Shown piece by piece: positions 15,468-25,200 of a stretch of DNA of 64,000 bases (its first letter is position 1; the number at the start of each line of letters is the position of its first letter). The DNA is from Kiritimatiellales bacterium. GTDB lineage: Bacteria; Verrucomicrobiota; Kiritimatiellia; Kiritimatiellales; Tichowtungiaceae. Location: positions 124,001 to 188,000 of the forward strand of contig JBBADV010000003.1 in the NCBI GenBank assembly GCA_041656295.1, read 5' to 3'. The notes under the pieces are model-generated. The model saw nothing but the letters and a program-made list of their open reading frames with translations. It had not been told where the DNA came from and ran no database searches. A program made the position numbers and the translations under genes.

Positions 15468-16450
15468 GTGGTTTTTCCTGATTCTGAGTTATTGGGCTTG
15501 TCGGCGGTGTGGTTTATTAAAGGCTGCTTCTCCAAACTGTAGTCGGCATCAATCATCCATTTTTCGCGGAGACGGAAGGCGGGGATGGTCTGGCGTTTGG
15601 CTTTGTTTAAAACGGAGGGGGCGTTGAGACCAGCGGTTTTCACCCACTCGGAAAGCGGAATGATACGGCGGCTGGTGAGATAGGCGATGCGTTTGTGAAG
15701 GGCTTCGCACAGCAGGAGCGCAAAGAGTGCGCTAAAACCATCCGCCCGGCCGGTGGTGCGGTAGCGGTCAAAGTGCGGATAATAGTCGATGCGTTTGCTT
15801 TTGTTTTGAATGATGATGGGCGGATAGCCGAGGCGCAGGAGTTGTTGGTTGATGAGGATGCGCCCCATGCGCCCGTTGCCGTCGCAGAAGGGGTGGATGG
15901 TCTCGAACTCGGCGTGAAACCAGGCAATGCGGTCGAGAAACCAGGCATCGGCTGACGGGGCGTGGTTATTTTTTTTGCCGGCGGGCGGAGTGTTGTAACC
16001 GGCAACGAGTTCTTCCATCAGGGAGGCGGTGAAGGCGGGGTTGGCGCCGATGTGAGAGCCCACACGCACCCACTCGCTGCCGGAGCGAAAGCGTCCGGCG
16101 TAATCGTTGTTAATGTTGGTGAGAAGCATGTTATGCCAACCAAGAATGAGCGGAATGGTCAATGGGCGGGTGGTGTCGGCAAGCAGGTCTTCGGTGGTTT
16201 TTGCGAGATTTTTCGCCTCGTAGATCTCGCGGATATCGCGATCCTTGCGGACGATGTCGCGGAGAAGGATGTCCTCGGTGTCCTTGAGTGTGAGCGTGGA
16301 GTTTTCGATGGCGTTGGAGTTATAGACGGACTCCGGAATCTCCGCGATGGCTATGTCGTGAAGAATCTGCTCATGCGTTGGGGCGAGTTCGCGGTATTGG
16401 GCGGCGAGTTTTTCTATTTTCGATTTTGTAGTTTTGTTAATCACCGTCAA
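15464..16450 (-). CDS. Fic family protein 1
   Basis: A 328-aa Fic protein with catalytic motif HPFCDGNGRMGR and inhibitory motif SNAIEN (S/TxxxE[G/N]). The C-terminal region is helical (LLLCEALHKRIAYLTSRRIIPLSEWV), and the last residues are polar and probably disordered. The open frame starts at TTG 16450, with a GTG at 16444 as the alternative; GGATGG lies just upstream. It is coupled to the second Fic gene by a 4-bp overlap. The two Fic proteins are only distantly alike, so they may form a pair with separate targets or one may restrain the other. The role within the modification system is inferred from position only. Confidence 0.9.
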   Translation of the reverse strand: MTVINKTTKSKIEKLAAQYRELAPTHEQILHDIAIAEIPESVYNSNAIENSTLTLKDTEDILLRDIVRKDRDIREIYEAKNLAKTTEDLLADTTRPLTIPLILGWHNMLLTNINNDYAGRFRSGSEWVRVGSHIGANPAFTASLMEELVAGYNTPPAGKKNNHAPSADAWFLDRIAWFHAEFETIHPFCDGNGRMGRILINQQLLRLGYPPIIIQNKSKRIDYYPHFDRYRTTGRADGFSALFALLLCEALHKRIAYLTSRRIIPLSEWVKTAGLNAPSVLNKAKRQTIPAFRLREKWMIDADYSLEKQPLINHTADKPNNSESGKTT

Positions 16451-16466
16451 GAACCATCCCCGAATT

Positions 16467-16506
16467 ATCCGTGAAAGTAAATATAAATCGGATGATTTTC
16501 ACGGAT
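16467..16506. repeat. Inverted repeat upstream of fic1
   Basis: Perfect 10-bp arms ATCCGTGAAA and TTTCACGGAT with a 20-nt loop, in the 150-bp spacer between the helicase stop and the first Fic start. The function is unknown; no T-run follows on either strand. Confidence 0.45.
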
Positions 16507-16600
16507 TGTTTGCCAGGTTTGAAAAACATGATTCAAAGGATCGTACCCAATTCGGTGAGGTTATTAGACTCTTTATAACACTCTTTTGGGTGAATCATCC

Positions 16601-19600
16601 TTATTGTGCCATTTTTACGAAGGTTTCAGAAATTACGATCACAGCGTCCTGGGCATCGTCTGCAGCGGCGGTGGCGTGTTGCCTGGGCGCGAATTCGTCA
16701 TGGAGGCGGTTGAGAATATCGGGGAGCTGGGCGGCTTGCTCGGGTGTCGGTTGGGCAGCGATTTCGCTGATCTGTTTCGTCTGGGCGACGAGTTTGCTGG
16801 GGAGTTGCGTGTGGATACCGGCGGCGAGGTCGTTTTGCAGCGCATTGATGACCGGGACGAGATCGGCGGGGAGGTCGCCACTGCTTGCCCAGCGCAGGCA
16901 GGTGCGCAGGAATTTGTCAGCCATCAGCGAGTTGCGATCTCTGCTGGCAGCAGTGGTGGGGTGGTCGACGGCCAGGCCGCCGCAGGCGGGTGCGTCAAAG
17001 GCGGCCAGAGCGGCGGCGACATCCGTGTAATGATTATCACTGGCAGGCGGCGCAAAGGGGAGCGGTTTTTCGTCGGGATCTGCCCGCAGGTGTTTGACGG
17101 CGTCGAGAAAGGTGATGGGTTTTGGTGATGCTGCGGTTACGTCGTAAAACTGGATGCGACCAGCGGCTTTGATAAAAGCGACAGAGTGATTTTTTTGCCC
17201 GGCGCGGATGCAGCGAGATTTGAGGGGGAGCGCCTTGATGCGTTTGTAAGCGGCGGGGTCTTTGGCAAAAAACGCCCGGATCTCGCGCAAGAGGGCGAGG
17301 GTTTCATCAACATCATCTCTGACATCGCGGTCGAAGAGCGTGAACTGCTTGACAATCTCGTCACGGGAGAAGATTTGCACATCCTCGCCGAGGGCGGACT
17401 GGAAGCCCTGCATTTTGATGAGGGCGTTCTCGTAAAGTCCGATTTCGCGGTTGCCTTGGTCAGAGGGGTAGAAGGTAAAATTGCGGATAGCGGGTGCCGT
17501 AGAGCCGATGCGGTTGATGCGGCCGATACGCTGCATCAGGCGGGCGACATTCCAAGGGGTGTCGTAGTGAATGACGGTGTTGGCCCGGTGCAGGTTGATG
17601 CCTTCCGAGAGGACATCGGTGGAGAGGATGATGTTGTAGCGGTTGTCCTGTTCGGCGGCGGGAAGGTTGGCGTCGAAAGCGCGGCGGATATCGTTTTTTC
17701 GACGGTCGCGGTTTTGGGAAGAGACAACAAGGATGTCGTTGCGCTGGAGGTGCTCGGTAAGTTTTCTACCCAGGTAATCGATGGTGTCGAGGCTTTCAGA
17801 GAAGATGACGAGTTTGCCGGAGGGGTTCTCGGGCTGGGCTGTCAGGCGGGATTGCAGGGCATCGAGAAAGACATCGAGTTTGGGATCAATGGTGACGTCT
17901 CGCCAGCGGGTCAGGAGACCCTCAAAGACGGTTTTGTCGGCATGGAGCATGTCAATAAAGGCCGGGGAGAAATCCGAGGCTTGGTAAAGGATATCAGATT
18001 CGGTGTAGCCACGTTCATCTATCAGCTTGGCGATGATATCATCTAGCTCTTTGCCTTGGTCGAGCCATGACCTGATGTCAACATCGGGCACAATAAGCAC
18101 CTTGTCACAAGCAAACATCTCCAACATCTGGTCAATACCTCTGATAGCGTTTTCAAGGGAACAGCGAAAGGCGTGAAAAGAGCTTTCGAGCCGTTTGACC
18201 ATCAGGACGCGGTAGATGCCCTGGAGGGTAGCAGAAATCTGCTTGGCGTTGGGGTAGCGGGATTGGTATTTGGGGTCGAGGAATTCAATAGCGCGATACC
18301 GTGCATAAGAGGCACAAACCGTGTCGGCAGGGATTGGTGCATTGAGGTCAGCAAGATTGTCACGATAAATTGGTTGAGCCGTAAGAACCCAAAGTGTCTC
18401 TAACAGGAGGATTTCAAGCGGCAGGTCGAGTTTGTAATTGAGGACTTCCGGGGCGGAAACATCAGGGAAGACAACACCTTGCTTTTTCAGGTCGGCAGCA
18501 TAATCGCGGTCGTTTAAAATATTTTGTCGGGTGCGGCGGACAGTAACAGGTTCAAGAATAACACGACGAATAGTTTCGTAAATGGCATCAATTTTTTTTG
18601 GATCAAACTTGTTTGGGTCGTTGCGATCACGCATGGCGCGTTTGTATCGCTCTGAAAGTGGCGCGAAAAAAGAATTAATATTTGGCACATTTTCGATGGT
18701 GGAACGGGCCGCGTCTTGAAAAAGTAAAATCTGGGATCGCAAATCATCCGGTTCGTTGTTGACGGCGGTAGCAGAAAGAAGCATTACCTTTTTACGTGTG
18801 CCATGAGTTTCTCCGAAATTACCAGGATTAGAACGAGGGGCTTTACAGATTTTTTGGAGATCGTTAAACCGGGTGTTATCCGTGTGGTGGAAGTTGTGAG
18901 ATTCATCCACAATAATGAGATCAAATTCTTCTTTAGAGCTGTAATTGCCATCTTCTTTTAATACTTTGGACAAACTGCCGTTACTGATAAACTGCGTATG
19001 CCGTTTGAGGTCAAAATTTTTGATGGTTTCTTTCCAGTTAGTCTCAACAGCAGGAGGATAAACAACAAGAATTTTTGTTTGTCTTCCGTTAGCTTCAACA
19101 AACCGCCGGGCGATCATAGCGGCAACGACCGTTTTCCCGAGTCCAACGACATCTGCAAGAAAGAATCCATGATGGCGGCAAAGCATTTGATATCCTTGGA
19201 TAACAGCATCACGTTGATACGCCAGATCTTTAAATCCTTCAGGGAGTGCAAGAGAGAACGCGTCTTCCACCTGCTCGCCAAAGGTGTCAATGAGCACCTT
19301 CATGTAAAGTTCAAAAGGAGCTGGTTGAATCCCCAGGTGAGTTTTTGAAACAGAGGAGACTATATCTTCGTTTGCAAACGGAATCCCCTGACTCCATAGC
19401 CGATCAAATTCAGTTTTGCAATAAGCTACGTCATCATAATCTTTCATAGCGACATTCAACTCATAATGAACATCGGGGGTGAGCCCCAACCCGGCATCAG
19501 AAATATTAGATGATCCCATGATCACCCAACCATCAGAGTGCTCATCATGTTTTTCTGGAATACAAAGATAGAATTTGGCATGAAGCGTTTTTGATGGATG

Positions 19601-19828
19601 GATGCGCATTTCAAGGCGCCCGCTTTTCACATCTTCAATGAATTGGAGGATACCACTTTCAATCTCATTTGAATATCCAGCATCGCAAATATCATCAATA
19701 AATTCCTGTGTATAAATTTGCTTTGCTTTTTCGGGGTCACCGAACCAAAGATTTGCTTTGCTATGCTGGCGAAAAACATTATTAAAAAGGGTGTTTTCTG
19801 CAGTATTATTGAAAAATTTTGTACTCAT
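16601..19828 (-). CDS. PLD-domain SNF2-type helicase (defence-associated)
   Basis: A 1075-aa protein with a phospholipase-D-type nuclease domain fused to a superfamily 2 helicase. The PLD half (about 1-180) has LHAKFYL (HxK) followed by GSSNISDAGLG. The helicase has Walker A-like ADVVGLGKTVVAAM, motif II DESHNF, motif III LSATAVNNE, and motif VI RIGRINRIGS in the C-terminal RecA domain. Such PLD-helicase proteins accompany Eco57I-type methyltransferases in restriction/defence islands and are the likely cleavage and translocation component. From memory, homologues have some 60-80 more residues between the TLFN start and this PLD motif, so the first PLD strands may be deleted. A good Shine-Dalgarno (AAGGAA) precedes the ATG. 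Confidence 0.9.
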   Translation of the reverse strand: MSTKFFNNTAENTLFNNVFRQHSKANLWFGDPEKAKQIYTQEFIDDICDAGYSNEIESGILQFIEDVKSGRLEMRIHPSKTLHAKFYLCIPEKHDEHSDGWVIMGSSNISDAGLGLTPDVHYELNVAMKDYDDVAYCKTEFDRLWSQGIPFANEDIVSSVSKTHLGIQPAPFELYMKVLIDTFGEQVEDAFSLALPEGFKDLAYQRDAVIQGYQMLCRHHGFFLADVVGLGKTVVAAMIARRFVEANGRQTKILVVYPPAVETNWKETIKNFDLKRHTQFISNGSLSKVLKEDGNYSSKEEFDLIIVDESHNFHHTDNTRFNDLQKICKAPRSNPGNFGETHGTRKKVMLLSATAVNNEPDDLRSQILLFQDAARSTIENVPNINSFFAPLSERYKRAMRDRNDPNKFDPKKIDAIYETIRRVILEPVTVRRTRQNILNDRDYAADLKKQGVVFPDVSAPEVLNYKLDLPLEILLLETLWVLTAQPIYRDNLADLNAPIPADTVCASYARYRAIEFLDPKYQSRYPNAKQISATLQGIYRVLMVKRLESSFHAFRCSLENAIRGIDQMLEMFACDKVLIVPDVDIRSWLDQGKELDDIIAKLIDERGYTESDILYQASDFSPAFIDMLHADKTVFEGLLTRWRDVTIDPKLDVFLDALQSRLTAQPENPSGKLVIFSESLDTIDYLGRKLTEHLQRNDILVVSSQNRDRRKNDIRRAFDANLPAAEQDNRYNIILSTDVLSEGINLHRANTVIHYDTPWNVARLMQRIGRINRIGSTAPAIRNFTFYPSDQGNREIGLYENALIKMQGFQSALGEDVQIFSRDEIVKQFTLFDRDVRDDVDETLALLREIRAFFAKDPAAYKRIKALPLKSRCIRAGQKNHSVAFIKAAGRIQFYDVTAASPKPITFLDAVKHLRADPDEKPLPFAPPASDNHYTDVAAALAAFDAPACGGLAVDHPTTAASRDRNSLMADKFLRTCLRWASSGDLPADLVPVINALQNDLAAGIHTQLPSKLVAQTKQISEIAAQPTPEQAAQLPDILNRLHDEFAPRQHATAAADDAQDAVIVISETFVKMAQ

Positions 19829-19865
19829 ATATTTCCTTAAAAATCTACAAACTACATAGAAATAT

Positions 19866-20003
19866 TCAATCTTTCCTTAACGAGGATATGCGCGTGATTT
19901 TCAATGACATCAGGAGCGGGATAACGTTATTCGCCGCGTTCCAGAGTTTTTTGTCGAGCTCGTTAAGAAAGATCTGTTCTTCAGTCGTATTAATTTTTGT
20001 CAT
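19866..20003 (-). pseudogene. Possible hsdM-like N-terminal stub (45 codons)
   Basis: A short frame from ATG 20003 to TGA 19866 encoding MTKINTTEEQIFLNELDKK followed by LWNAANNVIP. The ELDKKLWNAAN part resembles the first helix of type I HsdM methyltransferases (typically xxLEKxLWxAADKLR). The similarity then stops and the frame closes within 20 residues. There is no Shine-Dalgarno. It is best read as the leftover 5' end of a deleted type I methylase gene at the island edge. A genuine small protein cannot be excluded. Confidence 0.4.
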
Positions 20004-20481
20004 ACTGGTTTATGATACGTTGCAGGAGTTATAAACTCAAGAATCATGACCGGCGATTTCAGTTTTTGCGGGCGGGAAAGTATAGAGGGGCGAATAGAGC
20101 GGTGAGTTTCGACAGGATTGAGCAGATCGACAGGATTTTATTCACCGCGAAAGAACACATAGAACGCAACTAAAGTAACCGCGAACACATTTGGTTTTCT
20201 TGTACGAAATCCTGATGAATCCGGTAAATCCCGTCAAAAAACCACAAATGTGCACATTATTTTGCCCGTGTAATTTCGACGGCGACGCTGCGGGTAAAGC
20301 GGAGGGCGCCGAGTTTAGTGATGATAACGGTGCGGTTTGTACGCCGAAACCTAAAAAGCCGGCGTTTTTGTTATTAAATTCTGCGGTGCTGAATATCGGC
20401 ATCACTTTTCTTTTGATACACGATTTTTTAACTGATAGCGTATTTTCCCGACCTGCAGGTCAGGAAGGATATTTTTTACGA
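20004..20481. other. Intergenic region with short-word repeats (CAGGATT, GCGAA-ACACAT words)
   Basis: A 478-bp spacer without a convincing gene. It holds two copies of TCGACAGGATT (about 20109 and 20132), then ACCGCGAAAGAACACATAG and ACCGCGAACACAT. It then has the complementary phrase AATCCTGATGAATCC-GGTAAATCCCGTCA. These are the same kind of degenerate word repeats found before carB and at 44.2-44.6 kb. Long open frames across it (for example 20142-20405 minus) show no family features. Confidence 0.55.
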
Positions 20482-22002
20482 ATGGATAAAACCGGTTTTG
20501 ATAATGAGCGCTATCTGGATGAGCAGAGCCGGTATATTATCGAGCGCGCAGAACAGTTTGAGAACAAGCTGTATCTCGAATTCGGCGGCAAACTGGTCTG
20601 CGACCATCATGCGGCGCGCGTGCTGCCGGGGTTTGATCCGCACGTGAAACTGCGCCTGCTGCAGCGCCTGAAAGAGCGCGCGGAACTGATCCTCTGTATT
20701 TATGCCGGCGACATCGAGCGCAAAAAAATACGCGCGGATTATGGCATTACATACGATGTGGATGTGCTGCGTCTGATTGACGATCTGCGCGATCACGGTC
20801 TCTCCATCGCCGGTGTTGTGATTACCCGCTTTAACAATCAGCCCGCCGCCATGCAGTTCCGCAACCGGCTGGAACGGCGCAGTGTACCGGTCTATGTGCA
20901 CCAGGCTATCGACGGTTATCCGGCGGACGTAAGCCGGATTGTGAGTGAAGCGGGTTTCGGCACGAATCCGTATATTCAAACGGCCAAGCCGATTGTGGTG
21001 GTTTCAGCGCCGGGATCGAACAGCGGCAAGATGGCAACCTGTCTGAATCAGCTTTACCATGACTACCGGCGCGGCATCGAATCCGGTTATGCGAAGTTCG
21101 AGACGTTCCCGGTGTGGAATCTGCCGCTGAATCATCCGGTGAATGTGGCGTATGAAGCGGCCACGGCGGATCTGGCGGACGTGAATATGATTGATCCGTT
21201 TCATTTAGAGGCGTACGGCCAAACCGCGACGAATTACAACCGCGATATCGAGACATTTCCGCTGCTGAAACAGATTTTTGAAAAAATCACCGGCGCCGCC
21301 TGTGTTTATCAGTCGCCGACGGATATGGGCGTAAACCGCGCCGGCTGTGCGATTGTGAATGACGAGGTGGTGCGTGCGGCGGCGATTCAGGAAATTATCC
21401 GGCGCTGCTTCCGGTATCAATGCGAATACGCACTTGGCGCAACCGATCTGTCAACGGTGGCGCGCGTCGAAAAACTGATGCGGGACGCCGGCGTGGCGCT
21501 GGAAGACCGTGCGGTGGTGGTTCCGGCGCGCCGGGCGGCGGTGCGCGCTGAAACATCCGGCAAGGGCCGCGACGGCATTTTTTGCGGTGCGGCGCTGCAG
21601 CTGCCGGACGGGGAGATGGTCACCGGCTGTAATTCGCCGCTGCTGCACGCGGCCTCGGCGATGCTGCTGAATGCCGTGAAAATTCTCGCCGGTATGCCGG
21701 ACGAAATGCTGCTGCTGAGTCCGGTGGTGATTGAATCGATCCGGCACTTGAAGCAGGATCTGCTCGCGGCGCGTTCGCCGAGCCTGGATCTGGAGGAGAC
21801 GCTGATTGCGCTGAGCGTCAGTGCGGCGTCGAATCCGGCGGCGCAAATGTGTTTAGAAAAGGTGCCGGAGCTGCGCGGGTGCGAGGTGCATCTGTCGCAC
21901 ATGCCGTCGTCGGGCGATGAAGCCGGTTTGCGGCGGCTCGGCGTGAATGTGACGAGCGATCCGGAGTTTGCCGGACACCAGCTTTTTTTAACCGAAGCGT
22001 AA
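20482..22002 (+). CDS. DUF1846 domain-containing protein
   Basis: A 506-aa member of the DUF1846 family, conserved in Firmicutes and other anaerobes, with no settled function; the structures have P-loop-like and ferredoxin-like parts. Recognisable blocks are GFDNERYLDEQSRYIIERA at the start, LEFGGKLVCDHHAARVLPGF, APGSNSGKMATCLNQLYHD (a phosphate-loop-like stretch) and ARSPSLDLEETLIALSVSA near the end. The ATG at 20482 follows AGGAAGGAT and matches the family start; the upstream extension of the open frame (from 20191) is repeat-derived. It is monocistronic. Confidence 0.9.
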   Translation: MDKTGFDNERYLDEQSRYIIERAEQFENKLYLEFGGKLVCDHHAARVLPGFDPHVKLRLLQRLKERAELILCIYAGDIERKKIRADYGITYDVDVLRLIDDLRDHGLSIAGVVITRFNNQPAAMQFRNRLERRSVPVYVHQAIDGYPADVSRIVSEAGFGTNPYIQTAKPIVVVSAPGSNSGKMATCLNQLYHDYRRGIESGYAKFETFPVWNLPLNHPVNVAYEAATADLADVNMIDPFHLEAYGQTATNYNRDIETFPLLKQIFEKITGAACVYQSPTDMGVNRAGCAIVNDEVVRAAAIQEIIRRCFRYQCEYALGATDLSTVARVEKLMRDAGVALEDRAVVVPARRAAVRAETSGKGRDGIFCGAALQLPDGEMVTGCNSPLLHAASAMLLNAVKILAGMPDEMLLLSPVVIESIRHLKQDLLAARSPSLDLEETLIALSVSAASNPAAQMCLEKVPELRGCEVHLSHMPSSGDEAGLRRLGVNVTSDPEFAGHQLFLTEA

Positions 22003-22057
22003 TTTAACAGGATACGGGATACAGAATTCAGGAATCGCAAAAGAACGTAAAAAAGAA

Positions 22058-22180
22058 ACCACGGATATCACGAATGAATACGGATTTTAAACTGCTCACG
22101 GATATCACGAATAAACACGAATCCAGCCCGTTTTCATTCGCGAAAATTCGTGATATTCGCGGGGAAAATTTTCCACCGGC
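22058..22180. repeat. Short-word repeat (ATATCACGAAT words) upstream of carB
   Basis: Repeated words CACGGATATCACGAATGAA, CACGGATATCACGAATAAA and CACGAATCC, followed by the inverted version TTCGTGATATTCGCGG. The two halves can pair, so RNA or single-stranded DNA could fold into a long imperfect hairpin. It occupies the spacer between DUF1846 and carB; the carB Shine-Dalgarno AAGGAGT comes after it. Confidence 0.6.
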
Positions 22181-22241
22181 CACTCGTCACTGAAAAACAA
22201 AATTTAACGAATAATAACACAGCATATTTAAGGAGTACTTA

Positions 22242-25200
22242 ATGCCCAGACTCAGCGATATTGAAACGGTCATGATTATCGGCTCCGGGCCCATTATTAT
22301 CGGCCAGGCCTGCGAATTTGACTACTCCGGCACACAGGCGTGCAAGGCACTGCGCGAGCTCGGCTACCGCATTGTGCTCGTCAACTCAAATCCGGCGACG
22401 ATTATGACGGATCCGGGCATGGCGGACGTCACCTATATTGAACCGCTCAATGTGGATACGCTCGAAAAAATTATCGCGAAAGAGCGCCCCGATGCTCTGC
22501 TGCCGAATCTCGGCGGACAGTCCGCACTGAACCTTTCTATGGAACTGGCGAAACAGGGAGTGCTGGAACGGTACGGCGTCAAGGTGATCGGCGTGAATCT
22601 GGAAGCGATTGAGCGCGGAGAAGACCGGATCGAATTTAAGAAAATGATGGACAGGCTGGGCATCGAAATGGCGCGCAGCCGGGCGGTGTATACGGTAGAA
22701 GACGCGGAGGCGACGGCGGCGGAACTCGGCTATCCGGTGGTGATCCGTCCGGCGTACACGATGGGCGGAACCGGCGGCGGAATTGTTTACAACCTCGAAG
22801 AGCTGCGCGCGGTGGCGATGCGCGGCATTGCGGCGAGCCGCGTGAATCAGATTCTGGTGGAAGAGTGTATTCTCGGCTGGGAGGAGCTTGAGCTTGAAGT
22901 GGTGCGCGATGAAGAAAACCGGCTGATCACCGTCTGCTTCATCGAAAATATCGACCCGCTCGGCGTGCATACCGGCGACTCCTTCTGCTCCGCGCCGATG
23001 CTCACGATTTCTCAGGAGCTGCAGGACCGGCTGCAGAAAGCGGCGTACGCCATTGTTGAGTCCATCGGCGTGATCGGCGGAACCAATGTTCAGTTTGCGC
23101 ACGATCCGGCAACCGGCCGCATTGTTGTTATCGAAATTAATCCGCGCACCTCGCGTTCGTCGGCGCTTGCTTCAAAAGCCACCGGATTTCCGATTGCGCT
23201 CGTTTCCGCCAAGCTCGCCGGCGGGCTGACGCTTAAAGATATTCCCTACTGGCGCGACGGTTCGCTCGACCGGTACACACCCTCCGGCGATTACATCGTG
23301 ATTAAATTTGCGCGCTGGGCATTCGAAAAATTTAAAGGCGTCGAAGACCGGCTCGGCACGCAGATGCGCGCCGTCGGCGAAGTGATGAGCATCGGCAAAA
23401 CCTATAAAGAGGCGATTCAGAAATCTATTCGCGGGCTTGAAAACGGCAACTACGGCTTCGGCTTTGTTAAAAACTTCCATGCGCTGTCGCTCGATGAACT
23501 GATGGTAAAACTCGCCTTCCCGACCAGCGAGCGCCAGTTTGTACTGTACGAAGCACTGCGCAAGGGCGCGACTGTGGAAGAGCTCCACAAGAAAACAGCG
23601 ATCAAGCACTGGTTCCTTGAACAGATGAAAGAACTGGTGGAGCTGGAAGAAAAAATTCTCACCCATAAAGGCAGGAAACTGCCGGACGATCTGCTCGCCG
23701 CGGCAAAAAAAGACGGCTTTGCGGATGCCTACCTGGCTAAAATTCTCGGCGTGCCGGAGAAAGAGATCCGCGCGCAGCGCACCGCCGCCGGAATTGTGGA
23801 GGGCTGGCATGCGGTGCCGGTCAGCGGCGCCGATGCGGCCTATTATTACTCAAGTTACAACGCGCCGGACAGCGTTGAGGTTTCAACCAATCCGAAAAAA
23901 GTGATGATTCTCGGCGGCGGACCGAACCGCATCGGACAGGGAATTGAATTTGACTACTGCTGCGTACACGCCGCGCTGATGCTGCGCGAAATGGGATATG
24001 AAACCGTGATGGTGAACTGCAATCCGGAGACCGTTTCTACCGACTACGACACCTCCGACCGCCTCTACTTCGAACCGCTCACGGTGGAGGATGTGCTGCA
24101 GATTTATAATAAAGAAAAACCGCTCGGTGTGATCTGTCAGTTTGGCGGACAGACGCCGCTGAACATTGCGCGCCAGCTCGAGGAGGCCGGCGTGAACATT
24201 CTCGGCACACCGCCGGCAATTATTGATCTCGCCGAAGACCGCGACCAGTTCGACCGCGTCATGCGGAAACTGAAAATTCCGATGGCGGAGAGCGGCATGG
24301 CGGTTACGGTGGACGAAGCGGTGGAGATTGCGGGCCGCGTCGGTTATCCGCTCATGGTGCGCCCGTCGTATGTGCTCGGCGGACGCGGCATGGAGATTGT
24401 TTACGATGAACCGATGCTGCGCTCCTATATGGCCGCCGCACAGGGCGTTACGCCCGACCGCCCGATTCTCATCGATAAATATCTCGAAAACGCCATCGAA
24501 GCGGAAGCCGATGCCATCGCCGACGGCACTGATGCGTTTGTGCCGGCGGTCATGGAACACATTGAACAGGCCGGTATTCATTCCGGCGACTCCGCGTGCG
24601 TCATCCCGCCGGTCGGCATTCCCGCCAAACACATCGATACCATCTATGAATACACGCGCACCATCGCGCGGGAGATGGGCATTACCGGCTTGATGAACAT
24701 TCAGTACGCAATTTGCCAGGACACCGTTTATGTGCTCGAAGCCAATCCGCGCGCATCGCGCACCGTGCCGCTCGTCTCGAAAGTCTGCGGACTCTCCATG
24801 GCGCGCATTGCCACCGGAATTATGCTCGGCAAAAAACTGAGCGACTTCACGCTGAGCCGCGGCACCGTGCCGTATTACGGCGTCAAAGAGGCGGTCTTGC
24901 CCTTTTCGATGTTTCCGGAAGTCGATCCGGTGCTCGGGCCGGAAATGCGTTCCACCGGCGAAGTGCTCGGCATGGCATCGTCGTTCGGGCTCGCGTTCTA
25001 TAAAGCGGAAGAGGGTGCAAAAAGTATGCTGCCGATGAGCGGCAGTGTACTCTTTACCGTCTCGCCGCGCGACCGCTCCGAAAAACTCATTGAAGCCGCA
25101 CGTATCCTGCAAACCACCGGATTTGGTCTGATCGCCACCGGCGGCACCGCCGCGTTCCTGAAAGAACACGGTGTTGAAGCGAAGAGCATTCTGAAAATGC

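Noticed and set aside
20142..20405. An 87-codon minus-strand frame upstream of DUF1846
   Set aside because: It runs through the short-word repeats and has no start signal or family similarity.
22058..22180. CRISPR array at the repeated CACGAA words
   Set aside because: The words are short, variable in spacing and degenerate, without regular repeats and unique spacers; no cas genes are present anywhere in the window.
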